A stretch of 14,595 nucleotides of DNA from the NCBI GenBank assembly GCA_027604005.1, contig JADGJT010000498.1:1-14595 (forward strand). The letters run 5' to 3'. Under the pieces are notes generated by a model. The model had not been told where the DNA came from and ran no database searches. It saw nothing but the letters and a program-made list of their open reading frames with translations. Shown here piece after piece: positions 1 to 9,666 of this stretch (position 1 is the first letter of the stretch; each line of letters begins with the position of its first letter). This stretch comes from Dinochytrium kinnereticum. Its lineage: Eukaryota; Chytridiomycota; Chytridiomycetes; Chytridiales; Chytridiaceae. A program made the position numbers and the translations under genes.

Positions 1-371
1 AGAACGCAGAGGACATTGCTTCTGGACTCTGCTGCTACTCTGAAGGAACAATACACTGTATTAAGACTATATTGTTACTTTCTGCGTCGTGTTTGTTGGT
101 CGTTGGTCCTATCCATCCACAGCGCTTTTGCCAACGTTTCTATCCACGGCATGCGGGTCGCTGGCGCCCTTTCCACGTTTTCAATGATTGGTTGTCGCCT
201 GTGATGGCCACGGGTGACTGGGCTTCGGTCAGCCTAGAGCAGGAGCAGTCGACACGCTCATATATGATTTACTGGGATTCATATCCAGTGATGTATTAAA
301 AACGAGTTAAAGATCGCAAGTCATGAGACCTTCACTGCTCTTCATTAAACCATGCAAGAAGAATAACATCT
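1..371. other. Gene-free left flank
   Basis: No reading frame here looks like a known protein. The stretch lies beyond the 3' end of the ARMT1 gene, so part of it should be that gene's 3' untranslated region, although I see no clear AATAAA on the minus strand. It contains a CCAAT-type box on the reverse strand (ATGATTGGTTG from 184) and an imperfect inverted repeat near 271-289 (ACTGG and CCAGT arms). The CCAAT box hints that a promoter for a gene outside the window could lie here, but that is only a guess. Confidence 0.4.
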
Positions 372-1975
372 TCAACCCTTTTCACCAAGACAAAACGACA
401 CCACTGCGTACTTCCCGCTCCACCTCCAATCCGCTTCTTTCGCACTCAACGACTCAGCTACACCCTGCGCCAGCCCCACGCAAGGATCCGACTTATTCGT
501 TCTCAACGAAAGAACCGGTGGTCCACCAGCAACATCCCCAATGGCCTCCCGAAACAAAGTTTCGGAAGGCCACTTGCAATCATACACCAGTTTTCGATAA
601 TTCAAATCGCCTTTAAAAATCAGCAATGCTGATTCCGACAACTCAGTCCAAAGATCCGGGGCCTCGGTGGGAAGGTGATGGAACGCCCATCCGGTTGTCC
701 AGAACGAGTGAGGGGTGAAGATCCATTTCTGGTCATCTATGTACCGTCGCCATCGTGATGAGAGTTTCTTCAGGTGGTTAAGGACTGTAGGGTCCGAGGC
801 ATGAAGAGAAGAGGATTTCAGGGCGCTTCGGAAAAAGTCCTCGGGTTTTTCTAATGCTTTCAGGAGCCATTCGACGTCGTGTTGATTGGTGTCGGAGACA
901 AACCAGGGCATGGATTTGAGGTGGAAGATAGTTTTATTGGCCCGTCCAATCTGGTGAAGGTGGTCGGCGAGGAGGAGGTCACTAAAAAGCTCGAATCCTT
1001 AAAACGGTGTAAACAAATAAGTCACGGCGAAGGGAAAAAATAAATGTGGAAAGCAAAAGCCGGGCTTCACGACTTTGCACAAGGAGAAAGGCAGGAAATC
1101 AAACTTTGTGTGAGAGACAAGCAAATAAAAGAAGACTAACCGCTGTTATCAAGAATAAAATCAAACCTCACACCCTCCAATCCCCCAACATACTCACAAA
1201 GCGCATCCAAATCATTCGAGATAATTTTCTCCTCGCCAGCCCCAGCCTTCATCCCCTTAATCTCCTCCTCATTCATCCCAGCAAACATGCTAAGGTCGGT
1301 CGCATTCCCCCAAAGCGACAACAGAGCCAGCTCCCTGAAAAGCACCGCCTCCTTCCTCCCCATGGCATCGACCAATCTCGACGAAAGCTCAAGCACGGAC
1401 TCGAGGCTGCTATGAAAAGCCGCAGCCTTTTGCGTCAAAAAAGGGTCATACTCCCTCCAACTCTGGGACAGGAAAAACGCCTCCCGAATGCGACGATACA
1501 TGTAACACTCGGCCCAAAGCCAAGATGCGGTGTAGAACGTCGAGCCGTTGAAGTATCTCGTCACAGTATCGTTCCAGATCGCCACATCGTCGCCACCATC
1601 CTCTACGATCGTTCGGACAGGCTTGGCCCGCCAGACCTCGTACTTTAGCTCCGAGATTCTTCTGATAACCTCTTTAGCCTCCACCTCTGATCCTATCGTC
1701 ATCTGCGGAATCTGAATGAGCGCAGCGAGCGCAGTAGCGGATGGGCTGTTCATGCATTTGTGAAGCTCATCAATAATGCTGGTGAGGATGACGGGCCAGC
1801 GATTGTTGACGGTAGGGAAGGCAAATCCGCCTTCTTCTGCGCCACAGTAGAAGGGATGCGGGGGTTGAGAGGGAGTTGGCTTTGATGACGGTGGTGGTGG
1901 TGGCGAGGCAGTCGCTGCTGAGGGCAGCATCACGTCCTGGACGTTATCTGCTGCGATCAGTGAAGCCATCGTCAA
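372..1975 (-). CDS. ARMT1: ARMT1-like damage-control phosphatase (DUF89 subfamily III)
   Basis: Two exons, complement(join(372..997,1141..1975)), give 486 aa. The 143-bp intron 998-1140 has donor GTTAGT and an AAG acceptor. It splits the Gly codon of the conserved LDNSGFEL motif, which is rebuilt exactly by splicing. The N-terminal helical part carries NNRWPVILTSIIDEL (about 57-71) and a WAECYMYRRI segment. The metal-site residues of the family appear as D276, N277 and D314 (in PWFVSD), with the spacing I recall for human ARMT1. The KGDLNYRKL motif lies near 407-415 and the subfamily III RTxK signature (RTNK) at 444-447. Family members are metal-dependent phosphatases acting on sugar phosphates such as fructose-1-phosphate; the human protein was also reported as a protein-glutamate methyltransferase. 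Which activity applies here is not visible. Length matches fungal relatives (about 470 aa), and there is no targeting signal, so it is probably cytosolic. Met1 and Met3 are both possible starts. Residues 23-40 are proline-rich. Confidence 0.93.
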
Positions 1976-2597
1976 GACGACAATTCAAAGGTTTGATAAA
2001 AAGTGAAATGCAAACCTCGGTCTCAATGGCCATTAATGCTAGAAATGATTGTAAAAAACTGAACTGATGGTGGGTTAACTTTAGAGCGACAGCGTCCTTG
2101 TGAAGAAGCAGCTCAGAATTCGTAGAAGTAAGGAGGTTGAGCGTGTTTTGATTCAGTCGTGACGGCCCAAAGGCACTGTCGCCAAACTTTGAGAATGGGC
2201 CGCGCTGGCGCGTTCAAGTGCCGCTTACTTGTCCCGCTCGCGACCTTTTCGCTGATCGGGATCGTCACTTTATCCGCTCCCTCCATGGCGTGGACAGGTT
2301 AATGTTTATGGGCGACCGGTCATACGATATTCCTTTCTACAGGTGTTTTTAGGGTGTAATAATAGGTAGCTATGGCCATTTATTTAGCACGTACATCCCG
2401 CGCATAGTTAATATATATTATACATTTGGAAAAACAGCTAATAATACTAAAAAACTTATACAACAATTATTACGTCCAGCCCACCTGTGGCTCACATAAA
2501 ACGATACAGCAACTAGTGGATAAAACCAAATAAAAGAATCGAAAGCGTGGATTGTAAATTATTCCCTCTTGATTCGCAGAAAATGATCGCGTGGCCG
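1976..2597. other. Intergenic: ARMT1 promoter side and F-box 3' end
   Basis: No gene is recognised. The ARMT1-proximal half (about 1976-2340) is of mixed composition with a GC-rich patch near 2197-2260, and should hold the ARMT1 promoter and 5' UTR. The other half (about 2340-2560) is AT-rich and should hold the 3' UTR of the F-box gene. I see no TATA box that I would rely on. Confidence 0.5.
2379..2384 (-). terminator. Possible poly(A) signal of the F-box gene
   Basis: The minus strand reads AATAAA here, inside AT-rich sequence about 214 bp beyond the F-box stop codon. Position and orientation suit a cleavage/polyadenylation signal, but the hexamer alone is weak evidence. Confidence 0.35.
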
Positions 2598-4032
2598 CTA
2601 CGTCAACGTATCCCTCAAAAACCGTCTGACATAAAATCCCCTCCACCCCATCTCCTCAGAAAAAATCCTCTTCCCGATCAGAGCCACCATCCACCACTGT
2701 CTCCAAACAAGCCTAACACCAAACTTATCCTCCAAAGCCGTCACCAAATCTGCCAGATTCATACGGAGTGAGATCGGCGACATGTCCTCCAAAACAGCCC
2801 TCACAGCCCGCTCAAGGTCATCGATTTGCTGCAAATCTGGAGATGGCTTAAAAGACCGCCGTTGAACCGCCTGCTGGACCATCCAGTCAATTACGGAATC
2901 GATTCGGCGCCTGTTTCGAGACTCGTCGCAGAAATAAACGGCTTTGAAGACCAAATCGGTTCCAGCCATCATCGATGCCTGATCTCCAGGTTGACACGCG
3001 AACCCGTCACGACTGCAAAGAATCGCCCAAAAAGGGCTTCGGTTGACAAACCAGGAGACGGAAACTTGTTCGAGTGTGAGGAGGGACTTGGGTGTAAGAT
3101 AGGAGACGACGAGGTTAATCAGTTCAAGGGGCAGCAGAGGATGAAGAGGTTGAATGCGCCGTCCTTCTATCGGGATGGAAGTGGAGAATGCAGAGGCCAG
3201 AAATTTATAGGTTCCCTGAGTCCAATGCCTCCAGATAGTGGGCATGGGAACATTCCGCAAGTCGGTTTCCATCTCATCATCAGCTGCTCTAACAGTGAGA
3301 TCCTCTTCGACGATATCGTCAGGCAAGAACGCATCCTCTATGAGCATGTATGCCGGTGCCATTGTCCAAAGAAGCTTCAGTGGCGCTTCGAATACTACAT
3401 CGTGGTAGTCGAGCAGTTCCTTGAGATACGGTGGGCCTATTTGAACGCCTGCACGATAAATTAGAAGCGCCAGACGATCGCCCGAGTGAGCAATGTTGTC
3501 TCTGAACACGTCAGAGAGATCGGTAAAGGTGCATTTCGACTTGCAAAGGGCGTGATGGAGGAGTAAAGCGCAGGAGCTGTGAATGAGGCAGACATTCAGC
3601 CCTGCATGGGACGCGTTAGTAAGAGAATGATTCAAAATCCAGAAGGATGAGGGGCACGCATGAAGAAGGGAGGAAGAAAACCTACGCTGGTGATCATCAT
3701 CGTACATATTCACAGCATAGTCCCATTCGTCGTTTGCCACATCCACCTCCGGAATCTCATCCCACTCACCCAGAGCATCATCAGCCGACGTATATATTAC
3801 TCCTCTGGGGTCAGCATACCCCAACGAAGTCACAGCCCCACTATCGACGTGTATTCCTGCGTCAACAGTAATTTGATCAACACAACGCAGACATCACGCA
3901 TAGATGTGTACCTCTCACTCGTCCTAGCTGCTCAAATATGTGAGGCGGGATGCCAGCGAAAGGCATCTGCCCAGTGCCAAAGATGCCGCAGACGACGCAG
4001 TACAAAAATCTGTCGTTGTCCATCACCATCAT
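2598..4032 (-). CDS. F-box protein with N-terminal CxxC and DEK_C-like C terminus
   Basis: Three exons, complement(join(2598..3601,3686..3856,3912..4032)), give 431 aa. The frame around 3833 is open but has no ATG before an upstream stop. A 55-bp intron (3857-3911, donor GTACAC, acceptor GACGCAG) joins it to a first exon opening with ATGATGGTGATGG at 4032. A second intron (3602-3685) has donor GTAGGT, a perfect TACTAAC branch site and a CATGCAG acceptor. Exon 1 has a CVVC pair (C12, C15), followed by an IHSSC segment in exon 3, an arrangement I associate with fungal F-box proteins of unknown substrate. The F-box is at about 253-300 (HPLLPLELINLVVSYL...). Residues 356-410 (DLERAVRAVLED...LEDKFGVRL) resemble the DEK_C three-helix fold. 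By family knowledge, F-box proteins bind Skp1 and select substrates for an SCF ubiquitin ligase; the target is unknown. The gene is divergent from the MFE-2 gene, 535 bp away. The first exon and its donor are the least certain part; GTGAGA seven bases upstream fails on frame. Confidence 0.8.
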
Positions 4033-4567
4033 TGAGGCGGTCGCGTTGGTGGTGGAGAATTTGAGTTGTCAATTTAGCGTTTTTTCACCACCACGACATG
4101 GAGCAGTGGGTCGCGGGAGGCGAAGGACGGCCACAGAGTGAGGGCTCCTTCTCAGCGGGCGCCAGCGAGTCCGTCGATCCGTCCGTTGCAGCGCCAAACT
4201 ACTCGCGGGATATCTTCACAAATCCCGCTGAATATTGAATGAATGCATGTTGTTATTTGCACATATCTATGATATTATGTGTATGTATGTACCAGTCATT
4301 ATTCGTGAGATCATGATGGTGATGATGGTGCGATGAGGTCATTCGCTGGGTTTACTGAAAGTCACATGTCCTCCATGCCACTGGCAGCATGTGCTGATTG
4401 GCTGGATCAATCACTGGCAGGAATGCCGTGGATATTTCAGCGAATCTCTTTAAACGTTCAAAAGTATTATTATTGTTAAAAAGATTCCAACAACCTCCTC
4501 ACTCTCTCTCTCCCTCATCCGTTCTCATCCGCTTCCCCCTCATCGCTCAACTTTCCCACGCTGATTA
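4033..4567. promoter_or_regulatory. Divergent promoter between F-box gene and MFE-2
   Basis: 535 bp separate the two start codons, so this region should drive both genes. It has a simple GATGGT/TATG repeat patch (about 4275-4335), a CCAAT box at 4394-4405, short dyads and repeats built from TGCCA/TGGCA around that box (4376-4427), and a pyrimidine-rich tract (about 4493-4560) just before the MFE-2 ATG, typical of fungal core promoters. No TATA box is convincing. Confidence 0.6.
4394..4405 (-). promoter_or_regulatory. CCAAT box (NF-Y/HAP-type)
   Basis: The plus strand reads CTGATTGGCTGG, a full match to the extended NF-Y/HAP consensus (reverse complement of a CCAAT box with its flanks). It lies 163 bp before the MFE-2 ATG in the divergent promoter. 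The same 11-base core recurs at 13013 in the other divergent promoter. Function is inferred from the motif and position. Confidence 0.5.
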
Positions 4568-7500
4568 ATGGCTGCTGATCTGAGATTCGATGGCCGCGTA
4601 GTCATCGTCACCGGCGGAGGCGGAGGTATGCATGATGCCCGTCACTGCCCGCCCGTCGCTGCCCAACTCATCATTCCATTCCCATCTGCTCCCTCTCCGC
4701 GCGTTCCCTCAACCAGTTAGACTAACCTCGGTCTCTCCTCCTTCCCCCACTTTGTTATTTCACAATAGGTCTCGGCAGGGTGCGTCTCCTGATCCATCCA
4801 TCTCTCGGCCATCCCTCTTTCTTTCTTGTTGGTTGAACGCTTCTAATCCCTTCCCCCCTTTCTCCATTACATCATTCGATCCAAAGGCCTACGCCCTCTT
4901 CTTTGCGTCGCGCGGTAAGCAGTCCCCCTCCTTCTCGTCATCCTCTCCCGTCCTCCCTTCCCACACCGTCCCCCGTCGCCTCAGACGGCGTCCTTTCCTC
5001 TCGTTCTTGGTCATGTGCTGCCCTTTCGCCCCCTCTTTTGCCCACCTCGGAAAAATTATCTGCTTCCAACCGACAATCCCCGATATGCACAATACCGCTG
5101 ACTGATTCTGCCTTCGGCCGTCATGCGTTCCGTCGCCGACGATCTAATTCTTCCGGCTTCTTCTGCACAGGTGCTTCCGTCGTTGTTAACGACCTGGGTG
5201 GGTCTCGCACCGGTGAGGGTGGTGGCAACTCAAAGGTGAGCAACTAACTAGCCTTATGCAGAGCTGTTTGTTGTCTCTATTTTATTTTTCTTTCCTCGGG
5301 GACGAGTCGATTTTCCTCTTTTTTTCCCTCTTTTTTTTCTCTTTTCTCTGTGCCTTTTTTTAAAGGGATACCGGACGATGGGTCTTTTTTTTGAATACTC
5401 ATCTACCGTCTGATGAAGTACTAACGAATGGAATCACAAGGCCGCCGACGTCGTTGTGAACGAGATTGTTGCCGCTGGTGGAAAGGCCGTGGCCAACTAT
5501 GATTCCGTTGAAGATGGTGACAAGATTGTTGAGACGGCCGTCAAGGCTTTCGGCAAGGTCGACATTGTCCTCAACAACGCTGGTATCCTCCGCGACAAAT
5601 CCTTTGCCCGTATGACCGATGATGACTGGGACCTTGTTCACCGTGTCCACGTTCGTGGATCTTACAAGGTCGCAAAGGCTGCTTGGGACATTTTCCAGAA
5701 GCAGGGTTACGGCCGGTGAGTATTATCGACTTCAAAGGTTACGGGCGGATACTAAATTGTTATAATATTTAGTATCATCAACACTGCCTCCGCCGCTGGA
5801 ATCTACGGAAACTTTGGCCAGGCAAACTACTCTGCTGGTGAGTGAGTTTTATTCAACAACTCTGTCGATCCTCTCCCCTATTCTGTCTTAACTCTTTAAA
5901 AAGCCAAGCTCGCCCTCCACGGCTTCACCCAGACCCTCGCCCGCGAGGGTGCCAAGAAGAACATCCACTGCAACACCATTGCCCCCCTTGCCGCCTCCCG
6001 CATGACCGAAACCGTAATGCCCCCCGAGATGCTCGCCCACCTTAAGCCCGACTTTGTCGTCCCAGTCGTTGCCTACCTCTGCCACGAGACCTGTGAGGAG
6101 AATGGCGGACTCTTTGAAGTTGGTGCCGGGTTTGCCTCAAAGCTTAGGTGGGAGAGGTCCAAGGGTGCTGTATTTAAGGCGGATGAGACGTTCACTCCTG
6201 GAGCTGTTGCTGTTAAGTTCCCCGCTATCGCTGATTACACGGATGCAGATCACCCTGGGTCCATTGCAGAGGTGGACTGGATTGGGCTGTTGGAGCAGGC
6301 TAAGGCTTTGGCGCCGCTCGGTAGCACGCCTAACCTGAGGTTTGATGGGAAGGTAGCAGTTGTTACTGGAGCTGGAGCTGGGTTGGGTCGTGCTTACGCT
6401 CACCTCTTTGCCAAGGTTTGTTGGCTTTTTTTTTGTCGTTGTTTTTCTTTTCCATCGTCGTCCTTTCTTTTTATATGCCTTTCAGTGATTAAACCTTAAA
6501 CGATAATTTGTATTCAGCTCGGAGCCTCGATTGTCGTCAACGACCTCGGCGGGTCCCACAGCGGTCAAGGAGCCAGCTCCTCTGCGGCTGACAAGGTCGT
6601 CGAAGAGATCCGCGCTCTCGGCGCCAAGGCCGTTGCTAACTACGACTCTGTCGAAGACGGAGACAAGGTTATTGAGACCGCCATCAAGGCGTTTGGTCGT
6701 GTTGACATTGTCGTAAACAATGCTGGTATCCTTCGTGATAAGTCGTTTGCGCGTGCCACGGATGCCGATTGGGATTTGGTGCACAGGGTGCACTTGAGGG
6801 GGACTTACAAGGTTACCAAGGCTGCCTGGCCGCACTTTTTGAAGCAGAAGTATGGCCGTGTTATTAACACCACTTCGGCGGTGGGGCTTTACGGAAACTT
6901 TGGTCAGGCTAACTACTCTGCCGGTGAGTTTTGGGGTGTTGCGTTGATCAAATCCCTTAAAGTTAGGGGTTTTATTATCAGTTGTGCGGTATATGCCAAA
7001 GATTGATATCTTTTATTTCTTTTTTTTTTTTGGACGACAGCTAAGGCCGGTATTATCGCCTTCAGCAACACCCTTGCGCTTGAGGGTCGCAAGAGCAACA
7101 TTATGGTTAACACCATTGCCCCTAACGCTGGCACTCGTATGACCGCCACTGTCATGCCTCCCGAGATGGTTGAAGCTCTCAAGCCCGACTACATTGCCCC
7201 ACTTGTCGGCTTCCTCGCCCACGAAGACACTCAGGAGTCCGGTGGAGTTTACGAGGTTGGGTCTGGTTGGATTGCCAAGGTTCGCTGGCAACGCACTGGG
7301 GGTGTTTGCTTCCCCGTGAACGTTCCCCTGATGCCTGAACACGTTGCTGGAAAGTGGAGCGCCATCACGAACTTTGATGATGGGAGGGCGACTTACCCTT
7401 CGACCACTCAGGAGTCGTTTATGGCCATTCAAGAGAACTTTGAGAATGTGGCTCCCACCCCTGCTCCTGCCGCCGGAGGGGCTGCTGGATATACTCCTAC

Positions 7501-9033
7501 CGTGTTTGAGTACACTGAGAGGGATGTGATCCTGTACGCGTTGGGAGTCGGGGCTAAGCGAACTGATTTGTCACTCGTATACGAGAACAACGACCCCTTC
7601 ATCACCCTTCCAACGTTTGCGGTTATCCCTGCGTTCAGCGCACAACTTCAGATCCCTTTTGACACGATCCTCAAGAACTTCAACCCCATGATGTTGCTTC
7701 ACGGAGAACAGTACACGGAGCTAAAGAAGCCTTTCCCGACCTCTGGAAAGCTCGTGTCGACCCCTTACCTGATCGACATTTTGGATAAAGGTAAAGCGGC
7801 GGCCGTTATCATCGGTGTCACCACCAAGGATGAGAAGGGCGACGTTTTGGCCGAGAACCAGTTCACTTTGTTTGTTCGTGGGTCTGGAGGATTTGGTGGG
7901 AAGAAAGACAGCGAGCGAGGAGCTGCGACAGCTGCCAACACTCCTCCTTCGCGACCCGCTGATAAGATTGTGAGGGAGAAGACTGGTGAGGATCAGGCGG
8001 CGCTTTACCGGTTGAGTGGAGATTATAACCCATTGCATTTGGACCCGAACATGGCTGCTGTTGGGAACTTTGAGAAACCTATCTTGCATGGGTTGTGCAC
8101 TTTCGGAATTGCCGGGAAGCATATCTTGCAGGCCTATGGGGGTGGTGACCCTGCAAGCTTTAAGAGCATTAAGGTTCGGTTCGCTAAGCATGTGGTGAGT
8201 GGATATTCTTATCTATTTTTTGTTTGTTTGTTATTCTGTGGATTATGAAACGTTAAAGTTCTGTTTGACTATCTTTTTGCATTGCTTTTTTTTGGGGGTG
8301 TGGATATTGACGATGATTTTTGTTGCGCATTTCTACTCTAGTTCCCCGGCGAGACTGTCGAGACCCACATGTGGCGTGAAGGCTCCAAGGTCATCTTCCA
8401 GGTCAAGGTCGTCGAACGCAACGAGATCGCCATCTCCAACGCCGCCGTCGAACTCACCGGCGAATGGGCCACGAAAGGTGCTGCCCCATCTGCCCCCGTC
8501 GCCGTCGCACCCAAATCCCCGGCCGGTGGCGATATCAATGTTCCCGACTTCACGTCCTCAACGCTGTTTGCGGCCCTCGCCAAGGGCCTTGCGGCGCTCC
8601 CACCTGCTGAGAAGAAGTCATTGCTGAACAAGACCAAGGCTGTGTTTGAGTTTGATTTGAAGAATGCGAAGGGCGCTTCGCAGAGCTGGTTTGTTGATTT
8701 GAAGAATGGGGAGGGGGCTGTTGGGGTTGGTAAGGCTGGTAAGGCGGATCTTGTTGTTAGCATTGCCGATGGAGATTTTGTGGATCTTGCTGCCGGAAAG
8801 ATGAACGCTCAGAAGGCGTTTATGAGTGGGAAGGTTGGCGAAGTTTCTGACTTTTCTTTGTTGTTGTTTTTTTAAGGGGGTTTTTTTTTTGGAAAGGGTT
8901 CGTTTCTAACTTGCCTTTCCTTTTCTTTTCTCTCTTTTCCTTTCTCGCGTAGATCAAGATCAAGGGCAACATGGCGCTCGCCTCTAAGCTTGAGGCAGTT
9001 CTCAAGCTTTCTGGTCCTAAGGCCAAGCTTTGA
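4568..9033 (+). CDS. FOX2: Peroxisomal multifunctional enzyme type 2 with SCP2 domain
   Basis: Eleven exons: join(4568..4625,4769..4779,4887..4914,5171..5235,5441..5715,5773..5837,5904..6415,6518..6923,7041..8194,8342..8833,8953..9033), 1048 aa. All ten introns are GT-AG and the frame is kept throughout. The enzyme carries out the hydration and (3R)-hydroxyacyl-CoA dehydrogenation steps of peroxisomal beta-oxidation. SDR domain 1 (about 5-250) has TGGGGGLG at 15-22, NNAG at 99-102 and catalytic S152/Y165/K169. SDR domain 2 (about 312-560) has TGAGAGLG at 322-329 and S458/Y471/K475. The hydratase 2 (hotdog) domain has D801, N803 and H806 in [14 protein letters not shown], and HGLC at 823-826. 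An SCP2 lipid-binding domain covers about 928-1045. The last residues, AKL, form a type 1 peroxisomal targeting signal. All catalytic residues are present, so it should be active. Yeast Fox2 lacks SCP2 and animal MFE-2 has one SDR; this protein has both parts. Exon 2 is only 11 nt. Confidence 0.96.
4769..4779 (+). other. 11-nt microexon (exon 2 of MFE-2)
   Basis: GTCTCGGCAGG lies between an ATAG acceptor and a GTGCGT donor. It completes the last glycine codon of the first SDR domain's nucleotide-binding loop and adds Leu-Gly-Arg. Without it the GGGGGLG loop would be incomplete and the frame lost, because 11 is not a multiple of three. The neighbouring exon 3 (4887-4914) is only 28 nt. Confidence 0.85.
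9021..9030 (+). other. PTS1 peroxisomal targeting signal (AKL)
   Basis: The final codons of MFE-2 read Lys-Ala-Lys-Leu before TGA. AKL is an accepted variant of the SKL tripeptide read by Pex5, and the preceding lysine fits the usual basic context. It places the enzyme in the peroxisome matrix. Confidence 0.85.
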
Positions 9034-9666
9034 ACGATGATGTCCATCCTTTTTTTGCGTTTCAGTCCTTGCGCAACGCTCTAAAATTTTCTTTGAACCT
9101 TATGGCTTTCATACGTGTGCTGGTGTCTGTTTTGTTTTAGGCTCCTCATCCAGTTTGTTTCACTTCTTTTTTTTTTTTTTGCGGTGGTTTCTGTAATGTT
9201 TCTTATTCATGTTCAATTTATATCTTTTTTTGAGAGGAGCGTGGTCTCTCATTACTTTTTGTTTCCTTTTCTTTTTTTGCACGCTAGTCCTTTGTTTCTA
9301 CTTTCTTGCGATGTCTGCGGAAGATTTCAAATAAAAGCGTGTAATCAAATCACAAGAGTTCTCGTCCACACTACCGAATCTCAGTGGGACGGTTGGTATC
9401 GAGCTCTGGTGTTGCCTTTTTGCATCGTGTCTGGTGTTGGCGCTTTTCCTTCCATCTGCTAGGCAAACGGCCGCATTTGTTTGCTGGCTTGTATTGCGCT
9501 TGTTACGTTGTGCATCACGAGCGATAAGAAGACATCAAGACGGAAAGTATCCAAGGAACCATCACACGGAACTCACAACAAAGCAAAGTAATAATCGCAT
9601 TCTATTACAACGATAGACATTTCAATCTCTCAAACAGAATCATCATTTCCTCCACTTTCCTTCATC
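9034..9666. other. Convergent 3' region between MFE-2 and phosphodiesterase
   Basis: The region between two stop codons on opposite strands is T-rich on the plus strand up to about 9300, with long T runs (for example 14 T at 9167-9180). It should hold both 3' UTRs. Open frames such as 9115-9462 are low-complexity and resemble nothing known. No gene is recognised. Confidence 0.6.
9330..9335 (+). terminator. Possible poly(A) signal of MFE-2
   Basis: AATAAA lies 297 bp after the MFE-2 stop codon, in the correct orientation and just past the T-rich stretch. It is a reasonable candidate 3'-end signal, though fungal signals are often degenerate. Confidence 0.4.

Noticed and set aside
323..616. Plus-strand open frame over the end of ARMT1
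   Set aside because: It is antisense to the conserved KGDLNYRKL/RTNK region of ARMT1, which accounts for the coding signal.
2013..2024. 12-base direct repeat AACCTCGGTCTC also at 4724-4735
   Set aside because: Several 12-mer pairs are expected by chance in a window this long, and one copy lies in an intron.
4726..5299. Three CCTCGG hexamers in MFE-2 introns (4726, 5045, 5294), the core bound by fatty-acid regulators FarA/FarB in Aspergillus
   Set aside because: The hexamer also occurs in unrelated places (for example 2015), its overall count is about that expected by chance, and the sites are in introns. The organism may not have these regulators.
5399..5650. Minus-strand open frame opposite the first SDR domain (and a similar one at 6482-6835)
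   Set aside because: They resemble each other only because they are antisense to the duplicated SDR exons. Sense-strand coding, catalytic motifs and splice sites explain the region.
9115..9462. Plus-strand open frame rich in Phe, Leu and Ser
   Set aside because: It is an artefact of T-rich 3' sequence after the MFE-2 stop; it has no conserved features and no splice partners.
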